A stretch of DNA of 64,000 nt, from positions 186,001-250,000 of the forward strand of contig NZ_JABMLK010000001.1 in the NCBI RefSeq assembly GCF_013394855.1. Reading direction: 5' to 3'. Shown one piece after another: positions 40,474 to 48,348 of the stretch. Source of the DNA: Limnobaculum xujianqingii (GTDB lineage Bacteria; Pseudomonadota; Gammaproteobacteria; Enterobacterales; Enterobacteriaceae). Each line of letters begins with the position of its first letter. Positions within the stretch are counted from its first letter, which is position 1. The translations under genes were made by a program, and so were the position numbers. The notes under the pieces were generated by a model. It did not search any database. It worked only from the letters and a program-made list of their open reading frames with translations, and was not told the DNA's origin.

Positions 40474-40875
40474 ATGACGATAAAAAAACGAATTTACAGC
40501 CCACAGGTGACCGAACCGGCAGAAGGAATGTGGTCGAATGCTCTGTTGGTTGACCAGATGCTGTTTATCTCCGGCCTGACTGCCAGAGGTAAGAATCTGG
40601 ATGAAGTGATTGGGAAAGATGAGTACCAACAGGCAAAAGTAGTGTTTAGCAAAATACGCGATCTGGTGGAATCGGCTGGTGGGGTGATGGATGACATTGT
40701 GAAGATGACCATTTTTGTTACCCACATCAGTGAAAACAAACTGGTTTGGCAGGCTCGTCGTGAGTTTTTTAGTGGAGATTTTCCAGCCTGTACGCTGGTG
40801 GAAGTGAAGGGGTTAGCCAGGCCGGACATTTTGTTGGAAATAGAGGCTACGGCGATTGTTGGCTGCTCCGGCTAA
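40474..40875 (+). CDS. RidA/YjgF-family protein
   Basis: A 133-residue RidA-fold protein (LLVDQMLFISGLTARGKNLD, DDIVKMTIFVTHI, PACTLVEVKGLARPDILLEI). The RidA hallmark Arg (here in GLARPD) is present. RidA proteins deaminate enamines or imines; one branch is 2-aminomuconate deaminase of the 2-aminophenol meta pathway. Its place beside a dioxygenase, hydrolase and aldehyde dehydrogenase makes a pathway-specific deaminase or tautomerase possible. Confidence 0.8.
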   Translation: MTIKKRIYSPQVTEPAEGMWSNALLVDQMLFISGLTARGKNLDEVIGKDEYQQAKVVFSKIRDLVESAGGVMDDIVKMTIFVTHISENKLVWQARREFFSGDFPACTLVEVKGLARPDILLEIEATAIVGCSG

Positions 40876-40910
40876 AACCCGGCAGTTATTTTTAACCAGA
40901 GGAAAATCAT

Positions 40911-42446
40911 ATGGTTTCCGTTGAAAAAGTATTTAGCCATTTTGGCCTGAACAATCTGAACTCTGGTGCTTATTGCAGCACGCAGGGCTGGGCATCAACC
41001 GAAGAGAAAAATGCCTTTGAGGCGATTAATCCAGCTACGGAAGAAGTTATTGCCCGAATCTCACCGGCCAGCAGTCAGGATTATGAAGATATCGTTGAAT
41101 GTGCACGCACTGCGGCGCTACGCTGGAGAATGGTTCCAGCCCCGAGCCGCGGTGAACTGATTGCCCGTATCGGCGCATTAGTGGCAGAAAATAAAGAACA
41201 GCTGGCGGTATTAGTCACGCTGGATACCGGTAAGTCACTGGCAGAAAGCCGTGGTGAAATTAAAGAAGTGATCGATATGGCTACGCTGGCCGCAGGCCAG
41301 TCACGGATGTTGTATGGTTATACCCAGCAGTCACAGCGGGCGAAGCACCGAATGTACGATCAGTGGTTGCCTTTGGGGGTAGTGGGCATTATCTCCGCCT
41401 ATAACTTTCCGGCAGCGGTTTGGGCGCAAAATGGGTTTCTGTCAGCCATTGGCGGCAATACCGTTATCTGGAAGCCCAGTCCAAAAGTACCGCTAACGGC
41501 GCTGGCGATTCAGCGACTGGCTAATCTGGCGATGGAGGAGCTGGGACAACCAGGTGTCTTTTCCCTGTTTTTGCCAAATGATAATCAGGTAGCAGAAAAG
41601 CTGATTACCGACACTCGGGTGAATATGATCTCTTTTACCGGCTCGACCGGGGTTGGTAAAAAGGTTGCCAACATTGTGGGCAGTACCTTGGGGCGTCGCT
41701 ATATGCTGGAGTGCTCTGGTAACAATGGCTGCATCGTGGATGAAACTGCCGATCTGGAGATGGCGGCGTCGGCACTGGCATTTGGTTCTGTTGGTACTAC
41801 CGGACAGCGTTGTACCAGCACGCGGCGGGTGATAGTGCATAGATCTGTCTCCGCCCGTCTAATTGATCTGCTTAAACAGGCCTGGAAACAGATCAATGTT
41901 GGCGATCCGGCAAAAGCTGAAACCCTGGTGGGGCCGCTGGTAGATAAAACGGCGGTAGCGGATTTTGAAGCTGCGGTAACACAAGCCACTCAATTGGGCG
42001 GTAAGGTGGTGTCTGGTGGACATCGGATGCCGGGCAATGGTTACTTCGTTGAACCAACCATTATTGTTAATGCCAGTAATGACTGGCCCTGCGTTCAAAG
42101 TGAAACCTTTGCACCTATTCTGTACGTGATGGAGTACGAAAATCTGGAGCAGGCCATTGAAATGCATAACGCCGTGGCTCAGGGGCTGGCTTCCGGTATT
42201 CACAGTACCAACCTTTCTAATATTGAACTGTTCCTTTCCGCGGCGGGCAGCGATTGCGGCATTGTGCGGGTGAATATGGGCACCACCGGCGCTGATGTTG
42301 GTGCCGCTTTCGGCGGGGAAAAAGAGACGGGCGGAGGGCGAACCGCGGGTTCTGATGCCTGGCGTGAGTATATGCGACGTCAGAGTGTATGTGTGAATTG
42401 GGGCAAAGAGACCGCCTGGGATAGCAAATTCAGTTTTAAATCGTGA
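40911..42446 (+). CDS. NAD(P)-dependent aldehyde dehydrogenase, ALDH7-like
   Basis: A 511-residue aldehyde dehydrogenase. The catalytic Cys is in TTGQRCTSTRR, the general-base Glu in RRYMLECSGNNG, and the cofactor loop is SFTGSTGVGKKVA. The C-terminal VNMGTTGADVGAAFGGEKET and GSDAWREYMRRQ are typical of the ALDH7 (aminoadipate-semialdehyde) branch. In this cluster it probably oxidises a ring-cleavage semialdehyde. AGAGGAAA precedes ATG 40911. Confidence 0.85.
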   Translation: MVSVEKVFSHFGLNNLNSGAYCSTQGWASTEEKNAFEAINPATEEVIARISPASSQDYEDIVECARTAALRWRMVPAPSRGELIARIGALVAENKEQLAVLVTLDTGKSLAESRGEIKEVIDMATLAAGQSRMLYGYTQQSQRAKHRMYDQWLPLGVVGIISAYNFPAAVWAQNGFLSAIGGNTVIWKPSPKVPLTALAIQRLANLAMEELGQPGVFSLFLPNDNQVAEKLITDTRVNMISFTGSTGVGKKVANIVGSTLGRRYMLECSGNNGCIVDETADLEMAASALAFGSVGTTGQRCTSTRRVIVHRSVSARLIDLLKQAWKQINVGDPAKAETLVGPLVDKTAVADFEAAVTQATQLGGKVVSGGHRMPGNGYFVEPTIIVNASNDWPCVQSETFAPILYVMEYENLEQAIEMHNAVAQGLASGIHSTNLSNIELFLSAAGSDCGIVRVNMGTTGADVGAAFGGEKETGGGRTAGSDAWREYMRRQSVCVNWGKETAWDSKFSFKS

Positions 42447-42468
42447 GTTAAATAACCGGGTAATTGCG

Positions 42469-42497
42469 CGACAGGACAGGGATGTCCACCTCTGTCG
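42469..42497 (+). repeat. Intercistronic hairpin between the aldehyde dehydrogenase and YciI-like genes
   Basis: CGACAG and CTGTCG arms enclose an inner GACA/TGTC pairing, followed by TTTTC. It may partly attenuate transcription before the last gene of the cluster. Confidence 0.5.
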
Positions 42498-42549
42498 TTT
42501 TCTGACTATTTGTTGCGCTCAAACTAATTAACATCAGAGAGAGGCAATT

Positions 42550-42855
42550 ATGTTATTTGTGGTATTCAATATCGATCGACCGGAAGGGGCTGAGGCAATT
42601 CGCAGTACTGTGCGCCCTGCCCATCTGGCATTTATGAAAGCGCTGGGAGATAAGGTTCAGGCCGGAGGGCCGGTGTTATCTACCAATGGTGAAAAGCCAT
42701 TTGGCGGAATGTATATATTGCAGGCGGATAGCCATCAGGAAGCCGTCAATGTGGCACAGTCTGACCCTTACGTTAAAGCGGATCTGTTTTTGCAGCAGTA
42801 TGTTCAGCCGTGGCGGTGGAATACCAATCGTCCGGAAGGGGTGGAAGTCTGGTAG
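42550..42855 (+). CDS. YciI-like protein
   Basis: A 101-residue ferredoxin-like-fold protein of the YCII family: LFVVFNIDRPEGAEAIRSTV, RPAHLAFMKALGDKVQAGGP, and DSHQEAVNVAQSDPYVKADL with the conserved Asp-Pro. Family members include muconolactone-type dehalogenases and a dehydrochlorinase of trichlorophenol degradation, whose monooxygenase is also HpaB-like. The local role is unproven. It has GAGAGAGG upstream. A palindrome that bounds repeat copy C begins two bases after its stop. Confidence 0.75.
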   Translation: MLFVVFNIDRPEGAEAIRSTVRPAHLAFMKALGDKVQAGGPVLSTNGEKPFGGMYILQADSHQEAVNVAQSDPYVKADLFLQQYVQPWRWNTNRPEGVEVW

Positions 42856-42856
42856 T

Positions 42857-43149
42857 AATTAACGAATTACATTCGTTAATTCAGATTGCTGATAAACTTA
42901 ATCAATCAGTAACGGCGTATATTCCGGCCGTAAAAATAATATTGCTCATATCACCTTGGTGCCCGGCCGGAAGACCATCTGTACTTAACTAAGGAGTGCT
43001 CCGGGCCTAGATTCCCTAGGGGCGCTTCGGCAGCTAAAGCTGCTACGACCCCAACGGCAATCTCTCCCTCCGATTGGCTATGTTAAAACATAAAATTAAA
43101 TCATCTGACTTTGTCAGCAGTCTCAATTAACGAATTACATTCGTTAATT
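42857..43149 (-). repeat. Dispersed structured element, copy C, bounded by 25-bp palindromes
   Basis: The element runs on the minus strand. Module 2 arms are CGGCCGGAA (42964-42972) and TTCCGGCCG (42922-42930), and the box AAGTACAGATGGT reads backward over 42974-42986. Module 1 (about 42995-43073) is diverged but keeps the core GGGGTCG-hairpin-CGAAG-GCCCC; its hairpin is GCAGC-TTTA-GCTGC instead of TTGGC-GTAA-GCCAA. An identical 25-bp palindrome (arms AATTAACGAAT/ATTCGTTAATT) bounds each side, at 42857-42881 and 43125-43149. Inside these the sequence continues as an inverted repeat for about 20 bp more. No gene lies in the 459-bp gap. Confidence 0.8.
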
Positions 43150-43314
43150 CTGGTTATCTGTAGATGAACAGCATTGAGATGTTTGGCGCTAGCTCGTTGC
43201 ATTGAAATGCTTTTTTGTTCTTTTGACGCTACACTTACGATGATAAAGCGTCTTAAGGATGAGTGACGTTGCCCGTAAACCTGAATATATCCATCTCTTA
43301 CAGATAACGTGACC

Positions 43315-44406
43315 ATGATAGAACTCATCATCAGAATTGCTAAAAAATTCTCTACCCGAATTGAGTACCCAACCTCATTCAGTTGCCTTGATGATGAAAG
43401 AAGGACCCGGCACGTTATCGGCACCCATGCCTGTACCATCGCTGGTGCACTGATCTTTATTCCTATTCACCTTTTTGTCAGCGACCTGCCTTTGGGCGCG
43501 TTGTTTAACACTATCTGTATTGCGTTATGTTTGTTGTCGCTGGTTGATTTATGGTTTCGCGGCAATTTGAATCAGACACTATGGATTACGGTTTTATTGC
43601 CTTCTGTTCTGGTGATCTCGCTGTTCTGGCTGTTTCAGGGTCGGGCGCAAATAAGTGCTTTTCTGATTATTCCCCCCGGATTTGCTTTTTTGCTGTTGGG
43701 CCGTCGTCATGGAACGCTGTTTGGTCTGGGGTATGGCTTAACTATCGTTGCTATCGTGCTGTTTCACCTGAAAAGCTGGCCAGAGTTCGCCTATACCCCG
43801 GCAGCGATGATCAATATGATGGGGGCTCTGGTGCTGGCGCTGTTCTGGGGGTTTATTGGCGAACGGATTCGTGGTGAAACCTTCCAGACCATTGAAACTA
43901 TAGCGGAAACTGACGTACTGACTGATTCTATCAATCGCCGCCATTTCTTTGAAGAGGTGTTGCGGGTGCATAAAATTACCCGTTATCAAAGTTCGTCATT
44001 TGCCATGATGATGATGGATATTGACTCATTCAAAAGCATCAATGACCAATATGGGCATGATATGGGGGATAAGGTACTAATAGAACTGGTACATATGCTG
44101 AAAGGGCAGATACGGTCCGGCGATATTATTGGCCGACTGGGGGGCGACGAGTTTGGTTTGCTTTTCCCTAATATCACGGTGCAGGAAGCGGTGGGACGGG
44201 CAAAGAACATTTGCCAGCAGGTAGATAACTATCAATTTATTAGCTCTGATGGTCAGCATGTTCCGGTGACCATCAGTATTGGTGTCGCGATGTTTTTGCC
44301 GGGTAACTCATTAACGGCAGAGCAAATCTATAAAACAGCGGATCAGCAGCTGTATCGCGCTAAACAGGCTGGAAAGAATCAGGTTGCGGTATCTGACGGA
44401 GTATAA
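43315..44406 (+). CDS. Membrane-bound diguanylate cyclase (GGDEF)
   Basis: A 363-residue protein with about six N-terminal membrane helices (residues 35-190, a MASE-like sensor) and a C-terminal GGDEF domain. The active site RLGGDEFGLLFP is intact and an RxxD inhibitory site (RSGD) lies exactly five residues before it. The domain also has DVLTDSINRRHFFEE and the C-terminal YRAKQAGKNQV. It should make cyclic di-GMP and be product-inhibited. It has no operon partner. ATG 43315 or GTG 43309 could be the start; neither has a strong ribosome binding site. Confidence 0.85.
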   Translation: MIELIIRIAKKFSTRIEYPTSFSCLDDERRTRHVIGTHACTIAGALIFIPIHLFVSDLPLGALFNTICIALCLLSLVDLWFRGNLNQTLWITVLLPSVLVISLFWLFQGRAQISAFLIIPPGFAFLLLGRRHGTLFGLGYGLTIVAIVLFHLKSWPEFAYTPAAMINMMGALVLALFWGFIGERIRGETFQTIETIAETDVLTDSINRRHFFEEVLRVHKITRYQSSSFAMMMMDIDSFKSINDQYGHDMGDKVLIELVHMLKGQIRSGDIIGRLGGDEFGLLFPNITVQEAVGRAKNICQQVDNYQFISSDGQHVPVTISIGVAMFLPGNSLTAEQIYKTADQQLYRAKQAGKNQVAVSDGV

Positions 44407-45162
44407 GGGCCGTTTCTGTGTAAGATAAAAATTAGCCCTCCGGGTTCAAGCGACGGACTGAAAATGTATCAACAAGCTGTCAGCTTACTATCGGTTATCG
44501 TGCAGGCCAGCGTGCTGGTTAAGTGAATTTCAGTTTCGGTTCAGAACCGTGTCTGGAATGAAGGTTTATTGAGACTTACACCTGACAATAGATAGAATTT
44601 TAAACCGTTTATTATTTAAATAGTTATGCCATTTTAGGGGTTGTGATAGCCGGGTGAAATTAATCAAATCAGGCAGGGATATAGAATATTAGAACTAACT
44701 ATAAAAGTAACAATGAGATATTTTGTTGAATGTAAGATCGAGTTTTAGATTAAATGTAGTAAGAGCAACTTCTGTATCAACGATAGTATTGGAATATTTT
44801 TTATGCTGTTACTTCAGCAGTAATTCTGTAATTAATATCTTATTGTTTTTCAATGTTATTATTTGATTATCAAAAGATAATGTCAGATACCGATAATTCA
44901 TTATTATATGCTATTTATATTATTTAATTAAAATACTAATAAAAGCTTATAAAAAATTGAAATTAAATGGCTATGCTTTGTAAATCAGAATAGTTGTTGG
45001 CTATTAATCAGGTAGTGAAATTGTATCAATAATCATGAAGTATAATTGAGTTGATTCTTATGTTTTATTTTAAGGTATACACCTGTTAATCAATCGATTT
45101 TTTACTTATTATACGGCGATTATATATGCTGGTGTCTTTGAGATGGGTATGTTGAGGGAATG
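44407..45162. other. Long A/T-rich intergenic region
   Basis: About 750 bp with no credible gene. From about 44560 onward it is much richer in A and T than its surroundings. I see one small hairpin, ATTATC-AAAA-GATAAT near 44870. The region is likely the promoter area of the downstream exported coiled-coil protein and looks like DNA prone to silencing by nucleoid proteins. Confidence 0.5.
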
Positions 45163-47376
45163 ATGGATTGTAATAATAAGAGTCGTTATAGATTTTTTTT
45201 CGCTCTAATTTTACCTTTGGTTTTACCTGTTAATGCGGCTTCATTGGATGAAAGCATGATTGGGGTAAGGGTTAAGGGTGGAAGTTCTCATAGCCAAACA
45301 TCGACTCCTGCTTCTGAAGTCGAATCGCCAAATCGCAGATCTACTCCGGAACAGAGCACAGCATCACCGAAAACCTCCTCTAAGGTAGCTTCCAAAAGTA
45401 CAAGCGATCGACAACATCAGACTGACTCCAGCAAAAAGATTGCTGAACTTGAAAAGAAAATTTCAACCCTCGAGTCAGAGTTAAAAGCATCTAAAGCTAA
45501 ACCGCCGGTATCTGATGGAAAAGGCACTATTTCTCAAGCGCAAGAGAGTAAGCTGGATCAGCAGATAACGACGCTAAAATCACAATTATCAGGTGCAGAG
45601 TCTCGCCTGCAAGCTATGCAAAAAACGGCAGATGCAGAAAAAAAACAGCTGGCGGAATTGAAGGCTCAGAACGAAAAATTACAAAGCAATAAAACAGAAG
45701 AGCAGAAAAAGCAGTTATCTGTATCCGGCGTGCAGATAAATCAAATTGCGGCGTTAGAGAAACAACTGGCTGAGTCCAAAGCGAAGCAGGAAAAACTTCA
45801 GGTGAGCAGCGCCGAAGAGTTGAAAAAGCAGCAAACCGCTTCAGCGGCTCAGGCCACACAAATCGCCGCGCTGGAAAAACAGCTGACCGAATCCAAAGCA
45901 CAGCAGGAAAAACTTCAGGGCAGCAGCGCTGAAGAGCTGAAAAAGCAGCAAACCGCTTCAGCGGCTCAGGCTACACAAATCGCTATGCTGGAAAAACAGC
46001 TGGCAGATGCTAAAACGCAACATGACAAACTTCAGGGGAGCAGCGCCGAAGAGCTGAAAAAACAGCAAACCGCTTCAGCGACTCAGGCTAAACAAATTGC
46101 TGCGTTGGAGAAGCAACTGACCGAAGAGAAAACGCAGCGTGACAAGTTGCAAAGCATCAGCTCTGAAGAACAGAAGAAACAACAGGCCACTGCTGTTGCT
46201 CAAGTAGCGCAAATTGCCGCACTGGAAAAGCAACTGACGGGAGAAAAAGCTCAACGGGAGATACTGCAAGGTAATAGCAGTGAAGAGCAGAAAAAACAGC
46301 AAGCGGCATTTGCAGCGCAATTGAAGCAAATCACCGATCTGGAAAAACAGCTGGTGGAAGCGAAGGCGACACCTGCATTAAATACCGAAGAGCAGTCTAA
46401 ACAGAAGTTGGCCGCAACCCAGTCTGTTCAGGAAATTGAAACACTAAAAGCTCAGTTAGCAGAAGAAAAATCTCAGCATGAGCAGCAGAAGAGTCGTGCT
46501 GACACTCTGGTTAAACAACAAGTCGCCGGACAAGAGCTGTTGGCTTTATTTAATAAACAGCTTACTGCCCAGCAGCCACTAGCCAGTAACGCCGCAAGTA
46601 AGCCTGATGAGTCGGCAAATAAGCAGGTTACCAACTTAGAAAATGAATTGAAAACAGCTCAGGCTCAATTGAAGGCATTGCAGGAAAAACAAACCGTTGC
46701 TACATCTGAAACTGCTGAACCTAAAACTACAGGTGATAAGCCAACCATTCCGAAGAAGGAAGATGAATTAATTGCTTATGCGCTGGGTGTGCAGTTGGGG
46801 GATAAGGTTCAGGATTCACTGACAGAAAATGCTGAGTTGGGCCTGAGTGTTAATACTAACTGGGCGTTGCTTGGTCTGGTAGATACCGTGAAGCAGCAGT
46901 TACAGGTAGATCGCGGTGTTCTGATGGATAGTCTGAATAAAGTGAGTGATACCATCCGTCGTAATATGCTGGCGAAAAAGCAGGAAGCGGAAAAAAGCGG
47001 TAAACAATATCAAAAAGAGTTCGCAGCAAAACCCCAGGTGAATAAAGATCCAACGGGTTTCCATTATCGTATTGAATACGGTGGGGATAATAAGATCCCT
47101 GATAATGCCAATATCATGATTTCAGTAAAAGAGAGTCTGGTTGATGGTACGGTTATCGAAGATATGGATGTTCAGCGTCGCTATGTAACTCAGCCGCTGA
47201 CCAAATACCCTCCGGTATTTAAAGCTGCACTGGCCCGGTTGCGCGATCACGGTAGCATGACGTTGGTGGTACCTCCGGAATTAGCTTATGGTGACCGGGG
47301 GTTGGCGCCATTGATTCCACCAGGTTCTACTATTGTCTATAACATTCGGATTGTAGGGGTCACAACCTCGAAATAG
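45163..47376 (+). CDS. Exported coiled-coil protein with FkpA/Mip-like C-terminus
   Basis: A 737-residue protein in three parts. A signal peptide ends near PVNA-ASLDES. Residues about 85-510 are a long charged coiled coil rich in Lys, Gln, Glu and Ala, including five 39-residue repeats of the form QIAALEKQL...LQ.SSAEELKKQQ. The C-terminal 200 residues match the FKBP N-terminal dimerisation domain (LIAYALGVQLGDKVQDSL, GKQYQKEFAAKP) and FKBP fold (LVVPPELAYGDRGL, LIPPGSTIVYNIRI) of periplasmic FkpA/Mip isomerases. Some active-site aromatics of FkpA seem altered (ISVKES in place of VVVNYKG), so activity is uncertain. GAGGG five bases upstream supports ATG 45163. Confidence 0.8.
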   Translation: MDCNNKSRYRFFFALILPLVLPVNAASLDESMIGVRVKGGSSHSQTSTPASEVESPNRRSTPEQSTASPKTSSKVASKSTSDRQHQTDSSKKIAELEKKISTLESELKASKAKPPVSDGKGTISQAQESKLDQQITTLKSQLSGAESRLQAMQKTADAEKKQLAELKAQNEKLQSNKTEEQKKQLSVSGVQINQIAALEKQLAESKAKQEKLQVSSAEELKKQQTASAAQATQIAALEKQLTESKAQQEKLQGSSAEELKKQQTASAAQATQIAMLEKQLADAKTQHDKLQGSSAEELKKQQTASATQAKQIAALEKQLTEEKTQRDKLQSISSEEQKKQQATAVAQVAQIAALEKQLTGEKAQREILQGNSSEEQKKQQAAFAAQLKQITDLEKQLVEAKATPALNTEEQSKQKLAATQSVQEIETLKAQLAEEKSQHEQQKSRADTLVKQQVAGQELLALFNKQLTAQQPLASNAASKPDESANKQVTNLENELKTAQAQLKALQEKQTVATSETAEPKTTGDKPTIPKKEDELIAYALGVQLGDKVQDSLTENAELGLSVNTNWALLGLVDTVKQQLQVDRGVLMDSLNKVSDTIRRNMLAKKQEAEKSGKQYQKEFAAKPQVNKDPTGFHYRIEYGGDNKIPDNANIMISVKESLVDGTVIEDMDVQRRYVTQPLTKYPPVFKAALARLRDHGSMTLVVPPELAYGDRGLAPLIPPGSTIVYNIRIVGVTTSK
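45742..46326 (+). repeat. Five 117-bp in-frame tandem repeats
   Basis: Units start at 45742, 45859, 45976, 46093 and 46210, each exactly 117 bp (39 codons) apart. A shorter, diverged sixth begins at 46327. The first three units are the most alike, and divergence rises toward the 3' end. Confidence 0.9.
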
Positions 47377-47407
47377 GGCCGAAGGTTAATTGATATAACC
47401 AAATATA

Positions 47408-47442
47408 AAAATGGGGTGGAGAGTAATTTCCACCCCATTTTT
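47408..47442 (+). terminator. Intrinsic terminator after the coiled-coil gene
   Basis: A 12-13-bp stem (AATGGGGTGGA/TCCACCCCATT) with an 8-base loop, ending in a T-run, 32 bp after the stop codon. Confidence 0.9.
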
Positions 47443-47455
47443 AATGGTTACCATT

Positions 47456-47482
47456 CAAGGCCCTTTGGGGCCTTGTGTTTTT
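47456..47482 (+). terminator. Second tandem terminator
   Basis: CAAGGCCC-TTT-GGGGCCTTG is followed by TGTTTTT. It backs up the first terminator and shields the sigma-54 promoter of the PTS operon. Confidence 0.8.
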
Positions 47483-47573
47483 GGGCTGCACAATTCAGTT
47501 TTATCAGTAAAACACATCGAAACAGATTGAATAAATAATTTTAATCTCATGATAATTATAATTATTTATTGTT

Positions 47574-47590
47574 TTGGCACGGTTCGTGCA
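47574..47590 (+). promoter_or_regulatory. Sigma-54 promoter of the PTS operon
   Basis: TTGGCACGGTTCGTGCA has GG and GC separated by exactly 10 bp and fits TTGGCAC-N5-TTGC closely. The start site would be near 47602, about 42 bp before the first PTS gene. Eleven-base inverted repeats AATAAATAATT (47530-47540) and AATTATTTATT (47560-47570) lie directly upstream. Confidence 0.85.
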
Positions 47591-47643
47591 ATTATCTTTT
47601 TAAACGAAACAGAATCAGAACAGAGTAATACCGGGGGGATATC

Positions 47644-47958
47644 TTGGATCTTGAAAATATAGTTATGCAAATCATTATCAACAGTGGCGAGGCCAGAAGC
47701 CATTGTCTTAACGCCATTCGTGAGGCGCGTCAGAAAAATTATTCAAAAGCAGAAGAGTTACTACAAACGGCAAAAGAGGCTCTTTCACGGGCTCATCAGA
47801 TTCAAACCGAGATGATACAGGAAGAGATCAGAGGAAACGGACAGCCAGTCTCCATGATTATGGTGCACGCTCAGGACCACTTAATGAATGCGTTAACCGT
47901 GCGTGATTTAGCGACGGAAATGATCGAGATAGTCAAAAACCAGAACATAAAGGAGTAA
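47644..47958 (+). CDS. PTS EIIA component, lactose/cellobiose family
   Basis: A 104-residue all-helical EIIA. The phosphoacceptor is His75 in MVHAQDHLM, and the N-terminal IIINSGEARSHCLNAIREA is the family start. It passes phosphate from HPr to EIIB. The start codon is TTG at 47644, supported by a GGGGGG ribosome binding site; ATG 47665 would trim seven residues. It is the first gene of a sigma-54 operon EIIA-EIIB-EIIC-phosphatase and ends 4 bp before EIIB. Confidence 0.9.
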   Translation: MDLENIVMQIIINSGEARSHCLNAIREARQKNYSKAEELLQTAKEALSRAHQIQTEMIQEEIRGNGQPVSMIMVHAQDHLMNALTVRDLATEMIEIVKNQNIKE

Positions 47959-47962
47959 TCGA

Positions 47963-48259
47963 ATGAAATATAAAATTATGCTCGCTTGTATGGGTGGCTT
48001 CTCAACCAGCATGCTGGTAAAGAAAATGCGTGAAGCCGCAGAGAAACAAGGTATTGATGCTGAAATTGATGCAGTAGCGGAAACGGAGCTGGATAAGTAT
48101 AACGACCTCAATATTATCCTGCTGGGCCCACAAGTAGGCCATTTGTTGGGTGAACTTCGTTCTAAGTTTGAGACACCTATCATTATTATCGATTCAATGG
48201 ATTATGGATTAATGAACGGCGAAAAAGTATTGAAGGATGCGTTAGAGCATTTGAAGTAA
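47963..48259 (+). CDS. PTS EIIB component, lactose/cellobiose family
   Basis: A 98-residue EIIB with the phosphocysteine loop ACMGGFSTSML (Cys9) after the first strand MKYKIML, and the IILLGPQVGHLLGEL stretch typical of ChbB-like proteins. AAGGAG precedes the ATG. It transfers phosphate to the sugar carried by the EIIC encoded next. Confidence 0.9.
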   Translation: MKYKIMLACMGGFSTSMLVKKMREAAEKQGIDAEIDAVAETELDKYNDLNIILLGPQVGHLLGELRSKFETPIIIIDSMDYGLMNGEKVLKDALEHLK

Positions 48260-48348
48260 CCACAATTTATAAATAAAAATTCTGTTATATCAGGCGCAGT
48301 GCTGTCAGGCAGTGCGGGCCTGGCTTTTACCTAAAAAAGGTGATTTAT

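Noticed and set aside
45742..46326. CRISPR-like array
   Set aside because: The regular spacing is a 39-codon protein repeat in an intact frame; there are no unique spacers between short palindromic repeats and no cas genes.
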